Assembly (NCBI RefSeq): GCF_029962605.1
Contig: NZ_CP124750.1
Coordinates: forward strand, 992,001 to 1,056,000
Direction: 5' to 3'
DNA: 64,000 nt
From: Serratia sarumanii
GTDB taxonomy: Bacteria; Pseudomonadota; Gammaproteobacteria; Enterobacterales; Enterobacteriaceae
The translations under genes and the position numbers were made by a program. Below are positions 58,942 through 64,000 of the stretch, one piece after another. Within the stretch, counting starts at the first letter, position 1. Each line of letters begins with the position of its first letter. The notes below the pieces were generated by a model, which ran no database searches, was not told the origin of the DNA, and worked only from the letters and a program-made list of their open reading frames with translations.

Positions 58942-61296
58942 ATGAACCCTGAGCGTTCCGAACGCATTGAAATCCCCGTCCTGCCATTGCGCGACGTGGT
59001 GGTTTATCCGCACATGGTGATCCCGTTATTTGTTGGCCGGGAAAAATCGATTCGGTGCCTCGAAGCCGCAATGGATCACGATAAGAAGATCATGCTGGTG
59101 GCACAGAAAGAGGCCTCAACGGATGAACCTGGCATTAACGACTTGTTCTCGGTTGGCACCGTAGCGTCGATCCTGCAGATGTTGAAGCTGCCGGACGGCA
59201 CGGTAAAAGTGCTGGTCGAGGGGCTGCAGCGCGCACGCATCACTACGCTGTCCGACAGCGGTGAGCATTTTGCCGCGCAGGCGGAATACCTTGAGTCGCC
59301 AGCGATCGACGAGCGCGAGCAGGAAGTGCTGGTGCGCACCGCGATCAATCAGTTTGAAGGCTATATCAAGCTGAACAAAAAAATCCCGCCGGAGGTGCTG
59401 ACTTCACTGAACAGCATCGACGACGCCGCGCGCCTGGCGGACACCATCGCTGCCCATATGCCGCTGAAACTCAGCGACAAGCAGTCGGTGCTCGAGATGT
59501 CCGACATCACCGAGCGCCTGGAATACCTGATGGCGATGATGGAATCGGAGATCGACCTGCTGCAGGTCGAGAAACGCATCCGCAACCGCGTCAAGAAGCA
59601 GATGGAGAAGAGCCAGCGCGAGTACTATCTGAATGAGCAGATGAAGGCGATTCAGAAAGAACTGGGCGAGATGGACGACGCGCCGGACGAGCACGAAGCG
59701 CTGAAGCGCAAGATCGATGCGGCGAAAATGCCGAAAGAGGCGCGCGAGAAAACCGAAGCGGAACTGCAAAAGCTGAAGATGATGTCGCCGATGTCGGCGG
59801 AAGCGACCGTGGTGCGCGGCTACATCGACTGGATGCTGCAGGTGCCGTGGAATGCGCGCAGCAAGGTGAAAAAAGACCTGAACAAGGCGCAGGAAGTGCT
59901 CGATACCGATCACTACGGCCTGGAGCGCGTCAAGGATCGCATTCTCGAGTACCTCGCGGTGCAGAGCCGCGTTAGCAAAATCAAGGGGCCGATCCTGTGT
60001 CTGGTGGGGCCGCCGGGCGTGGGTAAAACCTCGCTGGGGCAGTCGATCGCCAAAGCGACCGGCCGCCAGTACGTGCGCATGGCGCTGGGCGGCGTGCGTG
60101 ACGAAGCGGAAATCCGCGGTCACCGCCGCACCTACATCGGTTCGATGCCGGGCAAACTGATCCAGAAGATGGCCAAGGTCGGGGTGAAGAACCCGCTGTT
60201 CCTGCTGGATGAGATCGACAAGATGTCTTCCGACATGCGCGGCGATCCGGCCTCCGCTCTGCTGGAGGTGCTGGATCCGGAACAGAACGTGGCGTTCAAC
60301 GACCACTACCTGGAAGTGGATTACGATCTGTCCGACGTGATGTTCGTCGCCACCTCGAACTCGATGAACATTCCTGCGCCGCTGCTGGACCGTATGGAAG
60401 TGATCCGCCTGTCGGGTTACACCGAGGACGAGAAGCTCAACATCGCCAAGCAGCACCTGCTGCCGAAGCAGCTTGAGCGCAACGCGCTGAAAAAAGGCGA
60501 GCTGACGGTCGACGACAGCGCCATTATCGGCATCATTCGCTTCTACACCCGCGAAGCCGGGGTGCGCAGCCTGGAGCGTGAAATCTCCAAGCTGTGCCGT
60601 AAAGCGGTGAAAACGCTGCTGATGGACAAGAAGCTCAAGCATCTCGAGATCAACGGCGACAACCTGAAGGATTACCTGGGCGTGCAGCGCGTCGATTACG
60701 GCCGTGCGGATACCGAAAACCGCGTGGGCGAAGTCACCGGGCTGGCGTGGACGGAAGTGGGTGGCGATCTGCTGACCATCGAAACCGCCTGCGTGCCGGG
60801 CAAAGGCAAGCTGACCTACACCGGTTCCCTGGGCGAAGTGATGCAGGAATCGATTCAGGCGGCGCTGACCGTGGTGCGCGCGCGCGCGGAGAAATTGGGC
60901 ATCAACGCCGATTTCTACGAGAAACGCGACATCCACGTGCACGTGCCGGAAGGGGCGACGCCGAAAGACGGCCCGAGCGCCGGTATCGCGATGTGCACCG
61001 CGCTGGTCTCCTGCCTGACCGGCAACCCGGTACGCGCCGATGTGGCGATGACCGGGGAGATCACGCTGCGCGGTCAGGTGTTGCCGATCGGCGGCCTGAA
61101 AGAGAAGCTGTTGGCGGCGCATCGCGGCGGCATCAAAACCGTGCTGATCCCTTACGAGAACAAGCGCGATCTGGAAGAGATCCCGGACAATGTTATCGCC
61201 GATCTGGAGATTCATCCGGTGCAGCGAATCGATGAAGTTTTGAACATTGCGTTGCAAAACCCGGCCTTCGGCGCACTGCCGGTAGCGGCAAAATAG
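58942..61296 (+). CDS. lon: ATP-dependent protease Lon
   Basis: The 784-residue protease starts [25 protein letters not shown] after GAGAGAG. An N-terminal substrate domain and coiled coil (about 1-310) precede the AAA+ module (Walker [10 protein letters not shown] near 356, Walker [10 protein letters not shown]) and the serine-lysine peptidase (Ser in [11 protein letters not shown] at 679, Lys in [10 protein letters not shown] at 722). It degrades damaged proteins and regulators. In-frame codons from 58885 are upstream of the conserved start and left out. Expression is probably heat-inducible. Confidence 0.98.
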   Translation: MNPERSERIEIPVLPLRDVVVYPHMVIPLFVGREKSIRCLEAAMDHDKKIMLVAQKEASTDEPGINDLFSVGTVASILQMLKLPDGTVKVLVEGLQRARITTLSDSGEHFAAQAEYLESPAIDEREQEVLVRTAINQFEGYIKLNKKIPPEVLTSLNSIDDAARLADTIAAHMPLKLSDKQSVLEMSDITERLEYLMAMMESEIDLLQVEKRIRNRVKKQMEKSQREYYLNEQMKAIQKELGEMDDAPDEHEALKRKIDAAKMPKEAREKTEAELQKLKMMSPMSAEATVVRGYIDWMLQVPWNARSKVKKDLNKAQEVLDTDHYGLERVKDRILEYLAVQSRVSKIKGPILCLVGPPGVGKTSLGQSIAKATGRQYVRMALGGVRDEAEIRGHRRTYIGSMPGKLIQKMAKVGVKNPLFLLDEIDKMSSDMRGDPASALLEVLDPEQNVAFNDHYLEVDYDLSDVMFVATSNSMNIPAPLLDRMEVIRLSGYTEDEKLNIAKQHLLPKQLERNALKKGELTVDDSAIIGIIRFYTREAGVRSLEREISKLCRKAVKTLLMDKKLKHLEINGDNLKDYLGVQRVDYGRADTENRVGEVTGLAWTEVGGDLLTIETACVPGKGKLTYTGSLGEVMQESIQAALTVVRARAEKLGINADFYEKRDIHVHVPEGATPKDGPSAGIAMCTALVSCLTGNPVRADVAMTGEITLRGQVLPIGGLKEKLLAAHRGGIKTVLIPYENKRDLEEIPDNVIADLEIHPVQRIDEVLNIALQNPAFGALPVAAK

Positions 61297-61327
61297 TGAC
61301 GAATCGCAAAAACCATTGATAAAACTT

Positions 61328-61366
61328 ATACTGGCAAGCCATTTCGGACTTGCCAGTATTTTTTTG
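61328..61366 (+). terminator. lon terminator
   Basis: ATACTGGCAAG and CTTGCCAGTAT form an 11-bp stem with a ten-base loop and seven T. Confidence 0.93.
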
Positions 61367-61512
61367 TACCGCTAAGTTAGATCTCTGTCGGCCCGCGTTT
61401 TGCCACCCAGTCGGTGGCTTGCTAAGGTTCGATGGGATTGATATAACAGCTGCGCTGTCGCAACCGTAGGGATTTTTCGGTGCGACGATAGAATTCTAGA
61501 GGGGATGATAGA

Positions 61513-61785
61513 GTGAATAAGTCACAACTGATCGACAAGATTGCCGCAGGTGCTGATATTTCCAAAGCGGCAGCGGGACGTGCTTTAGACGCAGTAATCG
61601 CTTCCGTTACCGACTCTCTGAAAGCAGGGGATGACGTGGCTCTGGTAGGTTTCGGTTCCTTCACCGTGCGTGAACGTTCGGCTCGTACCGGCCGCAACCC
61701 GCAGACCGGTAAAGAGATCAAAATCGCGGCAGCCAAAGTACCGGCCTTCCGTGCAGGGAAAGCGCTGAAAGACGCTGTAAACTGA
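61513..61785 (+). CDS. hupB: DNA-binding protein HU-beta
   Basis: The 90-residue HU-family protein begins at GTG ([25 protein letters not shown]) and contains the DNA-binding arm signature [21 protein letters not shown]. Dimers, with HU-alpha, bend and compact DNA. It lies 216 bases after lon, the same as in E. coli, with a terminator before ppiD. Confidence 0.98.
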   Translation: MNKSQLIDKIAAGADISKAAAGRALDAVIASVTDSLKAGDDVALVGFGSFTVRERSARTGRNPQTGKEIKIAAAKVPAFRAGKALKDAVN

Positions 61786-61868
61786 TTTAGCGTCTAACCG
61801 TTTAGCGTAACAGGGTTTTGTAATAAACAATCACCTGACGCAGCGGTGCTGGTAAGGTAAGATACAAG

Positions 61869-61895
61869 GCGCATCGGACTGATGCGCTTTTTTTA
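61869..61895 (+). terminator. hupB terminator
   Basis: GCGCATC, GGACT and GATGCGC are followed by seven T. Confidence 0.93.
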
Positions 61896-61963
61896 TTTTT
61901 GTCGCAGGGAACGCGCCTGCACAAGGGTTGTTAATCCACATCACAGCGGAGTGTTGTCACACT

Positions 61964-63847
61964 ATGATGGACAATTTACGCGCGGCTGCTAATCACGTCG
62001 TGCTCAAAATCATCCTGGCCCTGATCATCCTGTCATTCGTTCTGACCGGGGTGGGTAACTACCTGATCGGCGGCTCCGGCGATTATGCTGCGAAAGTAAA
62101 TGGTCAGACGATCGAGCGCGCTCAGCTGGAACAGGCTTTCCAAAGCGAGCGTAGCCGCATGCAGCAGCAGCTGGGTGACCAGTTCTCCGCGCTGGCCGGC
62201 AACGAAGGCTATATGCAGCAGATGCGCCGTCAGGTGTTGTCCCAGTTGATCGACAACATGCTGCTCGACCAGTACGCCAAGAAGCTGGGCCTGGCGGTCA
62301 GCGACGATCAGATCAAGGACGCCATCCGCAAGGCGCCTTACTTCCAGACCAACGGCCAGTTCGATAACGCCAAATACCTCGACCTGATCGGCCGCATGGG
62401 CTACACCGCCGACAACTTCGCGCAGTCGATGCGCCAGCAGTTGGTCAATCAGCAGGTGATCCAGGCCTTCGGCGATTCCGGCTTCGTGCTGCCGTCTGAA
62501 TCGCAAGCCATGGCGGCGTTGGTGCTGCAGGAGCGCGACGTGCGCCTGGCGACCATCGATTTGAAAGCGCTGCAGGCGAAACAGAGCGCCGGCGACGACG
62601 AACTGAAGGCGTATTACGATCAGAACAAGAACAGCTTCATCGCACCTGAGCAGGTGAAGGTGAGCTATATCCCGCTGGACGCTGCGTCCATGCAGGACAA
62701 GGTGAAAGTGAGTGAAGAAGACATCAGCGCTTACTACGACCAGCACAAGAGCAGCTACGGCCAGCCGGAGCGTAAAAACTACAGCGTGATCCAGCTGAAA
62801 ACCGAGGCGGAAGCCAACGCGGCGCTGGACGAGCTGAAGAAGGGCGCCGATTTCGCCACGCTGGCGAAAGAGAAATCCACCGATATCATCTCACGCCGCA
62901 CCGGCGGCGAGCTGGGTTGGCTGGAGCCGGAAACCACCGCCGACGAGCTGAAGCAGGCTAACCTGACCGAGAAAGGGCAGCTGTCCGGCGTGGTGAAGTC
63001 TTCCGTCGGCTACCTGATCGTGCGTTTGAACGATATTGAGCCTGAGAAAGTGAAGCCGCTGAGCGAAGTGCATGACGCCATCGCCAAGCAGGTGCAGCAG
63101 GAGAAAGCGGTAGACGCGTATTACGCGCTGCAGCAGAAGGTGAGCGAAGCGGCGACCAGCGACAACGAATCTCTGGCCTCGGCTGAAGAAGCGGCCGGCG
63201 TGAAAGCGGCGCAAAGCGACTGGTTCACCCGTGACAACATTCCTGCCGCGCTGAACTTCAAGCCGGTCGTGCAGGCGATCTTCGACGGCTCGCTGATCGG
63301 CGAGAACGGCGCGCCGGGCAGCAACTCCGACGTGATCACCGTAGACGGCGACCGCGCCTTCGTGGTGCGCGTGAGCGGCCACAAGCCGGAAGGCATCGAA
63401 CCGTTCGACCAGGTGAAAGACCGCGTGGCGGAACTGGTGAAGCGCAACAAGGCGCTGCAGGCAGCGAAACTGCAGGGCGAGAAGCTGCTGGTTGAGCTGA
63501 AGCAGGGCAAGGGCGACGAGGCGATGAAAGCCGCCGGCCTGAGCTTTGGCGCCGTGCAGAAGATGGCGCGCGCGCCGGAAGACAGCCAGCTGGTAGAGAG
63601 CGTGTTCGCGCTGCCGCACCCGCAGGACGGTAAACCGGTATACGGCATGTCGCAGGATCGTCAGGACAACGTGGTGCTGATCGCGCTCGATGCGGTGAAG
63701 CCAGGCACGTTGCCGGAAGACGAAATGAAAACCTTCGTTGGCAAGATGGAAGAGGGCGCGACCGGCGTCTCCTTCGATTCGCTGCTGGCGAGCCTGCGTA
63801 AAGAAGCCGAGATCAAAATGGGCGCCGCTGAGCAACAGCCTCAGTAA
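61964..63847 (+). CDS. ppiD: peptidyl-prolyl isomerase-like chaperone PpiD
   Basis: The 627-residue inner-membrane-anchored periplasmic chaperone starts MMDNLRAAANHVVLKIILALIILSF. A single membrane helix (about 14-36) is followed by SurA-like chaperone segments and a parvulin domain (about 267-355, KNYSVIQLKTEAEANAALDELKKGADF...GGELGWLE). It sits at the Sec exit with YfgM and helps newly exported proteins; the parvulin domain lacks strong isomerase activity in E. coli. The MM start is chosen over twelve upstream codons that are not conserved. Confidence 0.97.
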   Translation: MMDNLRAAANHVVLKIILALIILSFVLTGVGNYLIGGSGDYAAKVNGQTIERAQLEQAFQSERSRMQQQLGDQFSALAGNEGYMQQMRRQVLSQLIDNMLLDQYAKKLGLAVSDDQIKDAIRKAPYFQTNGQFDNAKYLDLIGRMGYTADNFAQSMRQQLVNQQVIQAFGDSGFVLPSESQAMAALVLQERDVRLATIDLKALQAKQSAGDDELKAYYDQNKNSFIAPEQVKVSYIPLDAASMQDKVKVSEEDISAYYDQHKSSYGQPERKNYSVIQLKTEAEANAALDELKKGADFATLAKEKSTDIISRRTGGELGWLEPETTADELKQANLTEKGQLSGVVKSSVGYLIVRLNDIEPEKVKPLSEVHDAIAKQVQQEKAVDAYYALQQKVSEAATSDNESLASAEEAAGVKAAQSDWFTRDNIPAALNFKPVVQAIFDGSLIGENGAPGSNSDVITVDGDRAFVVRVSGHKPEGIEPFDQVKDRVAELVKRNKALQAAKLQGEKLLVELKQGKGDEAMKAAGLSFGAVQKMARAPEDSQLVESVFALPHPQDGKPVYGMSQDRQDNVVLIALDAVKPGTLPEDEMKTFVGKMEEGATGVSFDSLLASLRKEAEIKMGAAEQQPQ

Positions 63848-63881
63848 TCGCCGCATTTTTCTGCAACGCAGTGCAACAAAC

Positions 63882-63904
63882 AAAGGCCGCTTTCGCGGCC
63901 TTTT
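63882..63904 (+). terminator. ppiD terminator
   Basis: AAAGGCCGC, TTTC and GCGGCCTTT with an additional T. Confidence 0.88.
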
Positions 63905-63985
63905 CCACATCTGATATCCGCCGATTGCTGAATATCCGCCGCCGCGGCAAGGTAACCGTGCTGTCACACACAAGGAGGATACAGC

Positions 63986-64000
63986 ATGCAACATTCAGAG
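63986..64000 (+). CDS. start of an unidentified gene, cut by the window end
   Basis: AAGGAGG lies eight bases before an ATG that reads MQHSE to the end of the window. The strong ribosome-binding site supports a real start. In E. coli the gene after ppiD is ybaV, but five residues cannot identify it. Confidence 0.5.

Noticed and set aside
59404..61257. Open frame of about 617 codons antisense to lon
   Set aside because: Shadow of the lon reading frame with no ribosome-binding site or recognisable domain.

Overview
The window looks like chromosomal core sequence of a Serratia species of the S. marcescens type. The inference rests on high GC, proteins close to but distinct from those of E. coli, and near-complete gene-order conservation with the E. 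coli K-12 segment ppnP(yaiE)-rdgC-mak-sbcCD-phoBR-brnQ-proY-malZ-acpH-queA-tgt-yajC-secDF-nrdR-ribDE-nusB-thiL-pgpA-yajO-dxs-ispA-xseB-thiI-yajL-panE-yajQ-yajR-cyoEDCBA-ampG-yajG-bolA-tig-clpPX-lon-hupB-ppiD. I see no tRNA, rRNA, insertion sequence, prophage or CRISPR array.

Layout. 1-2.2 kb: the last codons of ppnP, then rdgC and mak. 2.2-3.9 kb: an accessory patch where E. coli has araJ, holding a Phd/VapC toxin-antitoxin pair and an orphan BglG-type antiterminator with its own antiterminator/terminator leader. 3.9-11.6 kb: sbcCD, then the divergent phoBR regulon head, here extended by a PstS-like phosphate-binding protein. 11.6-17.5 kb: brnQ and proY transporters, a HigBA module, a small lipoprotein and a YbdG-type mechanosensitive channel. 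17.5-22.8 kb: malZ, ggt, a 2-Cys peroxiredoxin with an OxyR-like site, and acpH. 22.9-28.4 kb: queuosine genes queA-tgt and the SecDF-YajC accessory complex. 28.5-39.1 kb: nrdR-ribDE-nusB-thiL-pgpA on one strand, yajO and dxs-ispA-xseB on the other, then thiI. 39.1-42.9 kb: an AT-richer insertion carrying a two-partner secretion pair (short TpsA exoprotein plus TpsB transporter). 42.9-54 kb: yajL-panE, yajQ, yajR, the bo3 oxidase operon cyoABCDE, ampG and yajG. 54-64 kb: bolA and the protein quality-control block tig-clpP-clpX-lon-hupB-ppiD, with sigma-32-like promoters before clpP and lon.

Functional themes are DNA repair (rdgC, sbcCD, xseB), phosphate sensing, riboflavin/thiamine/isoprenoid cofactor supply (ribDE, thiL, thiI, dxs, ispA), aerobic respiration (cyo), protein export and folding (secDF, tig, ppiD) and ATP-dependent proteolysis (clpXP, lon). 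The accessory parts are the vapBC-bglG patch, higBA, the PstS-like protein and the TPS locus. The most unusual signals are the expanded RAT hairpin before bglG, the short TPS exoprotein with a Trp/Gly/Tyr tail, and several small open frames in the leaders of brnQ and tpsA.
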